From BJGO01 sp039810885 (GTDB lineage Bacteria; Bacteroidota; Bacteroidia; Chitinophagales; UBA10324): 64,000 nucleotides of DNA. The notes under the pieces are model-generated. The model saw only the letters and a list, made by a program, of their open reading frames with translations, did not search any database and was not told where the DNA came from. The DNA is taken from NCBI GenBank assembly GCA_039810885.1, contig JBDHXV010000009.1:1-64000 (forward strand). Direction: 5' to 3'. Below are positions 28,675 through 38,266 of the stretch, piece after piece (within the stretch, counting starts at the first letter, position 1; every line of letters starts with the position of its first letter). A program made the position numbers and the translations under genes.

Positions 28675-29394
28675 TTATTTCAACACCTTAATTAAGTCTT
28701 CTTTACTGATATATCCAACTTGATTCCAAACTTGTTTACCGGCCTTAAATAACTGCAGTGTTGGCAGTGCATCCACTTTTAATTCACTCAGTAAGTCTTT
28801 GTTCTCATCCGCATTAATTCGAACTACAGTTACACGGTCTCCCATAGTAGAATTAATTTCGTCCAGGTAGGGTTTCATCTTCTTGCACGGTGCACACCAA
28901 TCTGCGTAAAAATCTACAAGTATGATCTTGTCAGAAGTGGTGATGGACTTGAATTGTGACATCGTCATTCCGCTTGTTTTCGTGGAAATTGTCTTTTCCG
29001 TTGTTTCGGGCAAATTAGCTGCGCGCCATTTCATAATGCCGCCTTGCAATTCATATACTTCTTTAAAGCCTTGTTTGCGTAAATACTCGGCAGCTTCTGC
29101 ACTTCGTCCGCCACTTAGACAATAGACGAGAATGGGTTTTGATTTATCCAACTTAGAAGTTTCACTATTGAAGTTGTCTCCGTTCCAATCTATGTTTATA
29201 GAATTTAAAAGATGCCCCTTGCTATATTCTCCGGGCGTGCGCACATCGAGAAGCGGTGCTTGAGGTAAGTCTTTAATTTTTTGAGCAAACTCGTTTGCAT
29301 TAAGGTTCGTCTTAATTTGATTTTGCTGTCCGTTAGAGCAACTACTGACTAGGAGTGATGCCCAAGTAAATAAGATGAGGAGAGTCTTGTTCAT
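28675..29394 (-). CDS. Rhodanese-thioredoxin fusion lipoprotein
   Basis: Envelope protein with two domains. Signal MNKTLLILFTWASLLVSSC ends in a lipobox cysteine; a rhodanese domain follows (about residues 25-125) with the active loop PILVYCLSGGRSAEAA; then a thioredoxin domain (about 140-239) with FYADWCAPCKKMKPYL, a WCAPCK redox centre. The longer reading from 29499 adds 35 residues ahead of the signal and is less likely. A role in periplasmic thiol or sulfane-sulfur chemistry is inferred. Confidence 0.85.
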   Translation of the reverse strand: MNKTLLILFTWASLLVSSCSNGQQNQIKTNLNANEFAQKIKDLPQAPLLDVRTPGEYSKGHLLNSINIDWNGDNFNSETSKLDKSKPILVYCLSGGRSAEAAEYLRKQGFKEVYELQGGIMKWRAANLPETTEKTISTKTSGMTMSQFKSITTSDKIILVDFYADWCAPCKKMKPYLDEINSTMGDRVTVVRINADENKDLLSELKVDALPTLQLFKAGKQVWNQVGYISKEDLIKVLK

Positions 29395-29536
29395 TACAGA
29401 ATGATAGGTTTTATACAAAGGTAAGATTGCTTTCATGGATAAGTGCTGAAATTGTTTTCGGTCTGCTATATTAAGATGAAGTAGAAGAATGATTATCAAC
29501 TTTAGTTACAAGTCGCGATCTTTTGTAAAAAAGAAA

Positions 29537-31168
29537 TCAAACACTCATGTATTCCTCCAATATATTGGACCATGCTTTGTGTGCGGAATAGATTTCTCGA
29601 TAAAGATTCATCAATGAAGAAATCTCCGCTTCGGAAATTTGACCCCGTTGCAAAGATTGCAGTGACTCATGAAGCATTTTATCATACTCCTCTTGTATAG
29701 GTTGCTGAATGATGTTATGTATTGGCTGAGGCCATTGTGCCGTTGGCATGGCAATTATTTTTTCATATTTATTTATGAATGATTCTTCTGCTCGTTGGAG
29801 GATTACAAATCGTTCAAACATCACATCATTAGTTGAGTTTTCTAATTCTTCCAGATTATGTTTTATATCCTTAATGTTTTTTGCTGCACGTAACGTATTT
29901 CGTGCTATTTCTATAGCGTGAACTAATCGGGCATTTGCATCTTTATCTTGAATTAATGGAGATAGGCGTGTAATGTATTTAAGAACCTCACCATGCAATA
30001 TTTTTAATCGGGCATATTGTACTTCGTAATTTGCATCTCCTTGTTTGTGTATTGTGGTGAAAATGGAAAGTTGTCGCTCGTCTTGTTCTAAATGAAAGGC
30101 TATTCGCTGTATTCGCAATGCTTCATGTATCAAATGCTGCAACTCTTTATAGAGCGCGCTTATTGCCTGGTCTATATCTTCCACATCAACATTATGAAGA
30201 TATTTTGTCAATCTATCGCGATCATCGGTTTGAAAATGATGCTGTATCCAATCAGCATAATATCCTATAAATGGGTAGGCGATGATTATTGCGAGCAGGT
30301 TGATACCACTCTGTAAGAATACTAAAGCAATAAGCGGATCGGAAATAATAAGCACGTCAAGGATCAGCCACGTAAGCGGGTAAAGTAAAACTGCAGAAAT
30401 TATTAACGTGAATAGATTAAAATAGAAGTTACCGAAGGCAACGCGACGTTTATCAATGCTTCCGGCCAATCCTCCAAAAACAACCTTAATGCTTGTTCCC
30501 AGTTCAGAACCGATAACAATGCCTGCTGCATGAATAAAGTCTATGCTGCCTATATGGATTGCTGTTAACGTTATGACCATCATAGCAGAACTGCTTTGTA
30601 TCAATGCTGTTAGCAGAAAACCTATAATAATAAATAGATAAGGAGAATAGTGATTTAGCAGATTGAAGGAGACAAGGCTCATCAGATTCATTGCACTGGT
30701 TTTCATCCATTCTATACTGATAAAAAGAAGAGAGAAGCCAATTGTAAAGTGGACAATGCCTTTAATAAAATTATTCTTTAAAAAGAATAAACCGAACAGA
30801 GACATACCTAAAATCGGATAAGTGATATACTCCAAATTCATTTTAAAACCTAGAAATACAATAATCCAATTACTCAGAGTAGTACCCAGATTTGCTCCCA
30901 TCATTACAGACAGGGCGTGTTTCATAGACAAAATACCCGCGCCCACAAAAGCCAATACAGTTAGATTAACAATAGAGCTGCTTTGTAATACAGCGGTAAC
31001 CAAGGCGCCTCCACTGATAGCTTTTAACTTAGATGAGGTTTGCTTTTCTAAAAATTTCTTAAGTGATCTGCCGGCCAACTGCTTTAAAGAAGCCTCCAAT
31101 AATCCCATTGCATACACGAATAGTGCTAAGCCGGCTAGGAAATGCCAAACAGATAAATGCGGTGACAA
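29537..31168 (-). CDS. Na/Pi cotransporter family protein
   Basis: Sodium-phosphate symporter of the NptA/PNaS family with a C-terminal PhoU-like helical region. Two inverted core repeats each carry the QSSS signature: LQSSSIVNLTVLAFVGAG near residue 60 and LIQSSSAMMVITLTAIHIG near residue 190. About eight membrane segments occupy residues 1-310, then a soluble helical tail (about 330-543). Full length. It lies 6 bp after the DUF423 gene and is probably co-transcribed with it. Confidence 0.9.
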   Translation of the reverse strand: MSPHLSVWHFLAGLALFVYAMGLLEASLKQLAGRSLKKFLEKQTSSKLKAISGGALVTAVLQSSSIVNLTVLAFVGAGILSMKHALSVMMGANLGTTLSNWIIVFLGFKMNLEYITYPILGMSLFGLFFLKNNFIKGIVHFTIGFSLLFISIEWMKTSAMNLMSLVSFNLLNHYSPYLFIIIGFLLTALIQSSSAMMVITLTAIHIGSIDFIHAAGIVIGSELGTSIKVVFGGLAGSIDKRRVAFGNFYFNLFTLIISAVLLYPLTWLILDVLIISDPLIALVFLQSGINLLAIIIAYPFIGYYADWIQHHFQTDDRDRLTKYLHNVDVEDIDQAISALYKELQHLIHEALRIQRIAFHLEQDERQLSIFTTIHKQGDANYEVQYARLKILHGEVLKYITRLSPLIQDKDANARLVHAIEIARNTLRAAKNIKDIKHNLEELENSTNDVMFERFVILQRAEESFINKYEKIIAMPTAQWPQPIHNIIQQPIQEEYDKMLHESLQSLQRGQISEAEISSLMNLYREIYSAHKAWSNILEEYMSV

Positions 31169-31174
31169 AAAGAA

Positions 31175-31594
31175 TTATTTTTTTAATAGTACTCCTGACA
31201 TAAATAGTACCCAGCCGAGTATAAAAAATATTCCACCAACAGGAGTGATCAGATAAAACCAAGTAGGGTAGGTTATCTGCATAAGATCTTTTGTTGCAGT
31301 CAGGTAGATACTTCCGGAAAAGAAACAAATTCCAATAAAAAAAGAAACAAAAGCAAATGGTAATCTATGCCGGCTATGAATGAATTGTACGAGCAACCCT
31401 ATTATCATCATAGCGAGTGCATGATACATCTGATAACGGACTCCGGTGTCGAAACTATTGAACTGTTCAGGAGTTAATTGTGGTCGCAATTTATGAGCCC
31501 CCAAAGCTCCAAGAATTACTGATGTTACGGCAAAAAATGCCCCTGTCAATAATATAGTTCGCTGTTGTGTTTGATTTGTGGAAACCATGTTCAT
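31175..31594 (-). CDS. DUF423 family small membrane protein
   Basis: 139-residue inner-membrane protein with four hydrophobic segments; LGALGAHKLRPQLTPEQFNSFDTGVRYQMYHALAM is the typical DUF423 (YgdD-like) core, given here in outline from memory, and the tail TPVGGIFFILGWVLFM also fits. Function unknown. First gene of a unit with the Na/Pi transporter. Confidence 0.85.
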   Translation of the reverse strand: MNMVSTNQTQQRTILLTGAFFAVTSVILGALGAHKLRPQLTPEQFNSFDTGVRYQMYHALAMMIIGLLVQFIHSRHRLPFAFVSFFIGICFFSGSIYLTATKDLMQITYPTWFYLITPVGGIFFILGWVLFMSGVLLKK

Positions 31595-31638
31595 TTAAAG
31601 TTGGCAGTGAAATTAGTTTTGTCGAAGGATAATAAGTA

Positions 31639-34290
31639 ATGAAAAAGAAATATATTTTCTTGACAGGCTTTGTTGTTGCTGCTACTATTGTAGCATTTTA
31701 CTTCTATGATATCATTTATTTGATATCGAGGAAGGATATGCGTTTACGTGCTGTGCCTATACATACAGCCTTTTTTGCAGATATTCAAAACTGGGATGAA
31801 ATTCAAAAGTCAGCGATGCAATATGGCTTTGATCGAGCTGCAATGCAATTAAATATTTTTCAAAAGGTCTTAGAAACAGAAGGAGTATTAAAACAATTGC
31901 AATTAAAAGATAATCCTTTTATTACCGATATGCATCAAGGAAAATTTTTAATTTCCTACCATGTCACCAAACCAGGATATACAGAAAGTTTATTAGTGCT
32001 TGAGTTGAAAAATGCGAAAAGTCCCGCTCTGAAAGAGTTGATGAGTACACAAGCTACTTTTACATCGGAAGCACGAAAAGTACGTGGAGAAGAAGTTTGG
32101 GATGTTAGTTTTGGAAATACTTATGGACGATGGACATTAACAATAACACATGGTGTTTTATTAATGAGTCATGATCCCTCCCTGGTGGAAGATGGACTGT
32201 TGCAACTGAAAGATAATGTTTCGATATATACAGATGGTACATTTAGGCAGATTCCCGATACACAAATTCCCTATGTGCATTTGTATTATCATTTCTCTAA
32301 TCTGAGTTCTGCAGCACAGGCGTTTGCCGATAAGTCAGCATTTATACTGTCACAACCCATTAGTCGCTTCGCTGATTGGATGGGTGTTAACTTATCCATC
32401 AATCAAAACGGAATCGGGCTGAATGGCCAAGCCACCGTAAATGATAAAGAGTTAAGATTCCTGAATGATTTTGCATTTAATAATAAAGTGAAATTCTATC
32501 CTTTGGCTCAGAAACCTGAAAATACAGCACTTCTCATGAGTGCCATCTTACGCCGTCGAGATAGTAAAGATATGTTGAAATCAAGCCCTGTATTAAGCTT
32601 ACCGGAATTTCAAACTTATGTGTTACCCTGGTTTGATGAAGAAGCCACTTTTGTATTAACCGAACCTGTAGGCTCAAACTATGATGCACACAGTTTACTT
32701 TTTCTCAAATCAAAAACAAGTGGAAGACCTTATGAAACTTTAAAACCGTTATTTGTAAATACAGATGAAGCCAACAATCGATTTCCGTTAAACTATAAAG
32801 GAAATATTATATGCAAGTTAAATACAGCCGGTTGGTATGGTATGTTATTACCCAATCCCTTCACCGAAATGCTTTCCCCATATATCTTATTCACGAATGA
32901 CTATGTCGTGCTTGCTAACTCACTTACTCAACTCAAACTCTATGTCGAACGTTTGAATGATAAAAAGACATTGGATAAAACTATTATTCCCGGAATGAAC
33001 ACCTCATCTTTCACTACAGGTTCTTTCGTTGTATATACCAACCTTCCGTTATTGAACGATTTGGTAGAAAATAGTGTAAGCAAGGAGTTTGCTGCATCAT
33101 TTTCAAATGAGTACAATCAGATAGCGAAGTGGTCTCCTCTATTATTAGAATACAATTATGAGGATGCCGGCACATTTAAGGTAAGCGGTGTAATAGTTAA
33201 CAAAACATCGCAAGCTCCTTCCGAAAGCAATTATCTGTGGAAAACAGAATTGGATACTCTTGCTGCATCACCGCCCTATGTGGTTATAGATAAACAGGGC
33301 AAAGAAAAAAGAGTCTTGGTGCAAGATGTCAACAATAAGTTATATATGATTAATCGTGCCGGCGATATTGTGTGGCGTAGAAATATTAATTCTCCTCTTA
33401 AAGGAGAAATTAGAACGATTGATTTTTACAAGAATAATGAATACCAAATCATGCTTGCAACGGAAGATAAAATATACGTGATGGATGAGAGCGGGAATGA
33501 TCTGCCTAATTTCCCAATAACCTTACCATTCAAAGCCGTTACAGGTCTAAGCGTTTTTGACCCCGATGGGAGTCGAAACTACCTCTATTTTATAGGATGC
33601 GAAAACGGATACTACTATGGCTATGAAAAAAGTGGAAGACCATTAAGTGGATGGAATCCTAATCCCAATGGTAAGAATATTGCAATGCCTGTTTCATACT
33701 ATCACTTTAAGAACAAGGAGTTTTTTATGCTTATTACGGGCAACGGAATATTGAAATTATATTCACGCTATGGTAAGGAAGTCTATAAAGAATTAAAAAC
33801 AAATACGGTATTAACTCGTCCCTTTGTAAGCGTAAACAATAAAGGCTTTGTAACATGCAATCCAAGCGGAGAAACATTCTTCTTAGGATATGATGGCAAG
33901 CTGATAAAAACGAATGCCCTTATTCCTGATTGTTTGGATGCGATGTACGCAAACCTTACCTCTTTGGATGTGCCGGATTTGATTTGCCTTACACCTAAAG
34001 ATGTTAGTGTTTATCGCTATGATTCGACCTTTATCTTTCGTTACAACTTCAAGTCTATGTTATCCGATGCTTCTATGTCTATGTTAAATGGTATAGATAT
34101 TCAGCCTTGTGTGATTGTAAACGACCACGATATGATTTTTCCGATTAATACAAAAGGAGAACTAGCCAAGCACTTCCCTAAAAAAGGCATGAATGTATTT
34201 GTAGGTACTGATTTATATAATAATGGCGCAGAGGTTCTAATCGGATTATTAGATGAATCTACAATAGTGACCTACCCTGTAGAGTGGTAG
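31639..34290 (+). CDS. Large membrane-anchored protein of unknown function with C-terminal propeller-like region
   Basis: 883 residues with one N-terminal membrane segment (FLTGFVVAATIVAFYFYDII) and no cleavage site, so probably an inner-membrane anchored periplasmic protein. Residues about 40-520 form an unrecognised domain resembling DUF3352-type surfaces in layout (repeated FKV/LEL strands). From about residue 535 there are repeated blade-like units (KLYMINRAGDIVWRRNI, KIYVMDESGNDLPNFPITL, YYGYEKSGRPLSGWNPN), suggesting a PQQ/VCBS-like beta-propeller. I do not know the family. No operon partner; 468 bp of gene-free DNA follow. Confidence 0.75.
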   Translation: MKKKYIFLTGFVVAATIVAFYFYDIIYLISRKDMRLRAVPIHTAFFADIQNWDEIQKSAMQYGFDRAAMQLNIFQKVLETEGVLKQLQLKDNPFITDMHQGKFLISYHVTKPGYTESLLVLELKNAKSPALKELMSTQATFTSEARKVRGEEVWDVSFGNTYGRWTLTITHGVLLMSHDPSLVEDGLLQLKDNVSIYTDGTFRQIPDTQIPYVHLYYHFSNLSSAAQAFADKSAFILSQPISRFADWMGVNLSINQNGIGLNGQATVNDKELRFLNDFAFNNKVKFYPLAQKPENTALLMSAILRRRDSKDMLKSSPVLSLPEFQTYVLPWFDEEATFVLTEPVGSNYDAHSLLFLKSKTSGRPYETLKPLFVNTDEANNRFPLNYKGNIICKLNTAGWYGMLLPNPFTEMLSPYILFTNDYVVLANSLTQLKLYVERLNDKKTLDKTIIPGMNTSSFTTGSFVVYTNLPLLNDLVENSVSKEFAASFSNEYNQIAKWSPLLLEYNYEDAGTFKVSGVIVNKTSQAPSESNYLWKTELDTLAASPPYVVIDKQGKEKRVLVQDVNNKLYMINRAGDIVWRRNINSPLKGEIRTIDFYKNNEYQIMLATEDKIYVMDESGNDLPNFPITLPFKAVTGLSVFDPDGSRNYLYFIGCENGYYYGYEKSGRPLSGWNPNPNGKNIAMPVSYYHFKNKEFFMLITGNGILKLYSRYGKEVYKELKTNTVLTRPFVSVNNKGFVTCNPSGETFFLGYDGKLIKTNALIPDCLDAMYANLTSLDVPDLICLTPKDVSVYRYDSTFIFRYNFKSMLSDASMSMLNGIDIQPCVIVNDHDMIFPINTKGELAKHFPKKGMNVFVGTDLYNNGAEVLIGLLDESTIVTYPVEW

Positions 34291-34758
34291 CGCCTTTTTT
34301 AAATTATACTTGCTTTTGTATAGCAGGTATTCTATATGCGAGCATTAATTTAATTTATGATAGATGAAAAGTTAGGTTATGTTGCAAATAAGTGTCGCAT
34401 CCTCAATCTGCTGAATAATACACACCATATAAAGTAATATATAATGTAAACTTTATTTGTATGAGTTGCGCAACCTTTATGAAATAAGATTAATATAGTT
34501 AACTCAGGCTTTAAGTTCTCCTTGACATAATCAACTAGTGATGTTATAGGCTGTGTCTATCTGAACTAACACGGATCTCTGAAAATTGCAGATACCAGTG
34601 CTCAGAATGCTCTATGAAAGAACTTGGTTAGCAGGATAAGAAACAAATATTATGTTCGATCAACTTACTCAGTAACTCAGTAGTTTGGTTTAACTCCTAA
34701 TTAATCCATAGCCGGTATTAATTGAAATATATAAGCGCATAAAAAATTGAGAAACAGT
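34291..34758. other. Gene-free stretch, AT-rich
   Basis: 468 bp between convergent genes. I see no ORF with coding character, no tRNA cloverleaf and no strong hairpin with a T tract. It may be decayed sequence. Confidence 0.45.
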
Positions 34759-35961
34759 TTAAACTTTGGGTTGATGTTTGAATGGATGGCGATCTTTATA
34801 CTCATGATTCGTCGCCCTCTTAAATTGTGCTTTTAATTCCTTATAAATCCTATATGAAAGATGATTTCTAAAGCGAATGTAACTCTGAAAAACTATCGGG
34901 CTTGCTCCCATCACGGATTTAGCTTCACGTGCGGTTCTTCCAAGCTCAAGAATTTGAATCTTGTTGTCAATCGCCTTTGCAATACCATCAATTAAAATAT
35001 TATAATACAATTGATACATTCTATTGAACTTGTAATCCATACCAATATAATGCAACTCATCATTCTTATGATTGACTAAATAGCTTGCAAACCCAACCAT
35101 CTGCTTATCGATAAAATAGCCACACATAGAAAAGGTTAGGGGCTTATTTCTTTTCATCTCGATGAAATAGCGACTATCCGGAATACCTAAACGAATACGT
35201 TGTTTGTTCACTACCTGATGAAATAAACGATTGATATCCTCTGCGTGAGTGATGATTTCTCCAAGTGATAATTCATGCCGTTCTATAGATGAAGCAGCTC
35301 TTATTACTTTTCTCACACGTTGAGCGTATTTATGTTTTAGGGAGGAAACATAATCTTCGATTGAATTCCAGGAAGGATCAAGATGCATAGTCATAGTAAC
35401 ATCGTCATCAAAAGAAGTGTATCGATTTTCTATAAAAAACGTTTGAAATTCGGAATCAACGTCCTTAAAAATCATTTCACATTTAGGCAGCGTTTTTAGT
35501 ATTTGCGCTGCTGATCTTTGCAAGATATCAAAGCGCTCCTTCACGGATAGTCGATTATCTGTAAAGAAATAACCGGGTGCATTAACCGAAAATAACGAGC
35601 CGCAGAAAAGTAAGCGAAATCGATGATTAAGAAGTGCTCGCTCTATAAGGCTTAGTATCTTATATCTTTTAAAAAAGGAGTCAAAATATTCCGAACGAAA
35701 GGGTAGAAGCTGAAAATAATGAAGGCACACAATTTCGCCATTCATGTTTTTTACTATACCATAATAGAAACGAAACTGTTCGTACATGCTGTTTTGTATC
35801 GAGAGCAATCGCGCATAGTCCAAAGGATGACATTCCGGTATCCTTTGTGACCAAATGGTTTTTACGAGTTCAATATCATTAACAATTTGAATGCTCACAG
35901 AGTCTTGAAGAATAGATGTCTCCGGCAGTCTTTTTATTGTTCTGGAGCATAAACTAATCAT
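34759..35961 (-). CDS. GNAT-fold (BioF2-like) acyltransferase family protein
   Basis: 400-residue cytoplasmic protein. The second half has features of GNAT/FemAB-like acyltransferases: YVSSLKHKYAQRVRKVIRAAS, then SMCGYFIDKQMVGFASYLV, ELHYIGMDYKFNRMYQLYYNIL and ILELGRTAREAKSVMGA. The substrate is unknown. It overlaps the end of the threonine aldolase gene by 4 bp, so translation is coupled in an operon with that gene, a rhomboid protease and rlmH. Confidence 0.7.
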   Translation of the reverse strand: MISLCSRTIKRLPETSILQDSVSIQIVNDIELVKTIWSQRIPECHPLDYARLLSIQNSMYEQFRFYYGIVKNMNGEIVCLHYFQLLPFRSEYFDSFFKRYKILSLIERALLNHRFRLLFCGSLFSVNAPGYFFTDNRLSVKERFDILQRSAAQILKTLPKCEMIFKDVDSEFQTFFIENRYTSFDDDVTMTMHLDPSWNSIEDYVSSLKHKYAQRVRKVIRAASSIERHELSLGEIITHAEDINRLFHQVVNKQRIRLGIPDSRYFIEMKRNKPLTFSMCGYFIDKQMVGFASYLVNHKNDELHYIGMDYKFNRMYQLYYNILIDGIAKAIDNKIQILELGRTAREAKSVMGASPIVFQSYIRFRNHLSYRIYKELKAQFKRATNHEYKDRHPFKHQPKV

Positions 35962-36977
35962 GAAACCTTTTTTAGCGTTTCTAACACTACGTTAAGCATT
36001 GCATCTGTAAAATCAAGATGAGTAACCATGCGAACGTGTTGATTCCCTATGGGCGAACAATGAACATGATGTTCTCTTAGCTTATTGACAAACGTTTCAG
36101 CAGAAATAAAAGGCTTTAAACGAAAGATGATAATGTTTGTCATAACCTTAAGTATATCCTCTACAAAAATACATTCACTCAGAGCTTTTTCAATTTCTTT
36201 TGCCCGTATATGATCTTCTTTGAGTCGTTCAATATGATTGTCAAGCGCATATATGCCGGCAGCAGCAAGATATCCGGCTTGCCTCATACCGCCCCCCATA
36301 ACCTTCCGATAACGTCGAGCTTCTGAAATGAAATCAGAAGAACCTATTAATACTGAGCCTACAGGGCAACCTAATCCTTTACTTAAACAGATAGAAATAC
36401 TGTCGAACAGAGATCCAATCTTGTGAGGGTGTATATGAGTTTCGATTAAGGCATTAAAAATACGTGCACCATCCAAGTGCAACTTTAATTCGGAATTTCG
36501 AGCCGTATCGCTTAATGCTTGTAGCTCATCTAATGTATAATAACTGCCACCACCACGATTGCTTGTGTTTTCAACACATACCAAACTGGTGCGTGCATGA
36601 TGTACATTTATTTGGTTGATATTATTAAGAATATCATCGGGTTTAATCTTACCACGTTCACCGTTTATGAGCCGAACCGATGCGAGAGAATGGAAAGCAA
36701 TACCCCCTGCTTCATAATAGTAAACATGGTTAGTTTTTTCAATAATAACTTCATCCATCGGCTTCGTGTGCGTCTTTACCGCAATTTGATTCGTCATCGT
36801 TCCACTGGGGCAATACAACGCAGCCTCCCTGCCGAATAGGCCGGCAACTTTATTCTCCAAACGATTAATACTCGGGTCCTCACCGAGTACATCATCACCA
36901 ACGGGAGCCTGCATCATAAATGCTTTCATCGACTCAGTAGGCCGTGTAACGGTGTCACTTCTTAAATCTATAAACAT
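35958..36977 (-). CDS. ltaE: Low-specificity threonine aldolase (PLP enzyme)
   Basis: Pyridoxal-phosphate fold type I enzyme splitting threonine or allo-threonine to glycine and acetaldehyde. Typical strings: DLRSDTVTRPTESMKAFM, AALYCPSGTMTNQIA, LHLDGARIFNA (the aspartate that contacts PLP), and SICLSKGLGCPVGSVL with the Schiff-base lysine near residue 200. 339 residues, full length. One base separates it from the upstream rhomboid gene; it overlaps the acyltransferase gene downstream. Confidence 0.92.
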   Translation of the reverse strand: MFIDLRSDTVTRPTESMKAFMMQAPVGDDVLGEDPSINRLENKVAGLFGREAALYCPSGTMTNQIAVKTHTKPMDEVIIEKTNHVYYYEAGGIAFHSLASVRLINGERGKIKPDDILNNINQINVHHARTSLVCVENTSNRGGGSYYTLDELQALSDTARNSELKLHLDGARIFNALIETHIHPHKIGSLFDSISICLSKGLGCPVGSVLIGSSDFISEARRYRKVMGGGMRQAGYLAAAGIYALDNHIERLKEDHIRAKEIEKALSECIFVEDILKVMTNIIIFRLKPFISAETFVNKLREHHVHCSPIGNQHVRMVTHLDFTDAMLNVVLETLKKVS

Positions 36978-36978
36978 G

Positions 36979-37593
36979 TTAAAAGAATGAAAGGATGTTA
37001 TGATAAAATCGTACAGCTAATTCAGGTTTCATGACAAAAGTGAAAAGAATACCATAGATAGCTCCGAACAAATGTGCATCATGGTTAATATAATCGCCAC
37101 CGCGCTTACTCATATAATAGCTGTATCCCATATAAAATGCTCCCCATAAAATACCGGGTAAGGGTAAGAACATAAAAGCATATACCTTCTGTAAGGGGTT
37201 AATAAAGATATAGGAAAAAAGTACAGCGCTAACAGCTCCGCTTGCGCCCAGGCTGTTATATGAAGGATTGTTTTGATAGCGCATATAGGTAGGGACATCC
37301 GACAAGATAATGCCGCCTATATAAAGGCACAAATAATAATAGGTGGCCTTTTCATTAAATAAAAAGGAATAGTAATCCTGAAGTACTCTTCCAAAGGAAT
37401 AGAGAACAAACATATTCACAAACAAATGCATGTAATCTGCGTGAATCAGGCCGGATGTGAAAGTCCTGTAAAATTGTTTTTGATGTTTCACCGCGTACGG
37501 ATTCATCATCAGGCGGTATTTCAAATCATTGTTGCCAAATGCCATAAAAGAAATTACACAGGTAATGATGATTATGATTAGAGTAATATCCAT
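36979..37593 (-). CDS. Rhomboid-family intramembrane serine protease
   Basis: 204-residue membrane protein with six hydrophobic segments. The catalytic serine is in SLGASGAVSAVLF (GxSG motif), the catalytic histidine in INHDAHLFGAIYG, and the early HADYMHLFVNMFVLYSFG matches the HxxxN region. It is probably an active protease; substrate unknown. Sits between rlmH (43 bp upstream) and the threonine aldolase. Confidence 0.9.
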   Translation of the reverse strand: MDITLIIIIITCVISFMAFGNNDLKYRLMMNPYAVKHQKQFYRTFTSGLIHADYMHLFVNMFVLYSFGRVLQDYYSFLFNEKATYYYLCLYIGGIILSDVPTYMRYQNNPSYNSLGASGAVSAVLFSYIFINPLQKVYAFMFLPLPGILWGAFYMGYSYYMSKRGGDYINHDAHLFGAIYGILFTFVMKPELAVRFYHNILSFF

Positions 37594-37635
37594 AAGTATT
37601 TATTGGTGCAGCTAAATTAGAGGAATAGATACGTA

Positions 37636-38100
37636 TTAGCCGTGATGATATTTTTCGCCCTTTAAAATAGAGAATGCCCTATAAAGCTGCTCTGTAAATA
37701 TCAGCCGGCATAATTGATGCGGAAAAGTCAATCTGGACAAGCTAAGCTTCATAGATGCTCTACCATAAATAACTTCATGAAAGCCGTAGGCACCTCCTAT
37801 GCAAAACACGGTTCTTCTCAAGCTATCATTTAAACGTTTCTGAATTTGAAGTGCTAATTCTTCCGAGCTGAACTCTTTTCCTTTATCATCGAGTAGAATT
37901 ATGTAATCATCTGCATTTATTTCCTTTAAAAGCCGTGTTGCTTCTGCGAACTTAATCGAAAGTGCATCGTGTTTATCCGAAGGTTGAACAAGCTTTATTT
38001 GCAAGGTTACATAGTGCTTTAATCGAGCTTCATATTCGTCAATAAGCTGTTGTAGCCGGGCATCCGGCTTTTTACTGACAGCAAGAAGAAGCATTTTCAT
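37636..38100 (-). CDS. rlmH: 23S rRNA (pseudouridine1915-N3)-methyltransferase RlmH
   Basis: SPOUT methyltransferase that methylates pseudouridine 1915 in helix 69 of 23S rRNA. The C-terminal knot FCIGGAYGFHEVIYGRA and the ending QLCRLIFTEQLYRAFSIL...YHHG are diagnostic. 154 residues, the usual length. First gene of the rlmH-rhomboid-ltaE-acyltransferase run, divergent from dprA. Confidence 0.96.
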   Translation of the reverse strand: MKMLLLAVSKKPDARLQQLIDEYEARLKHYVTLQIKLVQPSDKHDALSIKFAEATRLLKEINADDYIILLDDKGKEFSSEELALQIQKRLNDSLRRTVFCIGGAYGFHEVIYGRASMKLSLSRLTFPHQLCRLIFTEQLYRAFSILKGEKYHHG

Positions 38101-38266
38101 AATAGACGTGATGGAGCTGCAATGTTAATCATGTTTTCGACAGGTTACTTATAGAGTGCTACTTCAGTAAACAAGTTTCCATTAGAATATACATAATGAT
38201 TTTCTTATCCATTATGTATTTCGCATCACTATATAATGGTTATTATTGTATAGCTCTCTTATTTAT

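Noticed and set aside
34291..34758. A tRNA or small RNA gene in the long gene-free stretch
   Set aside because: No cloverleaf, no CCA end and no strong hairpin with a T tract could be found by eye.
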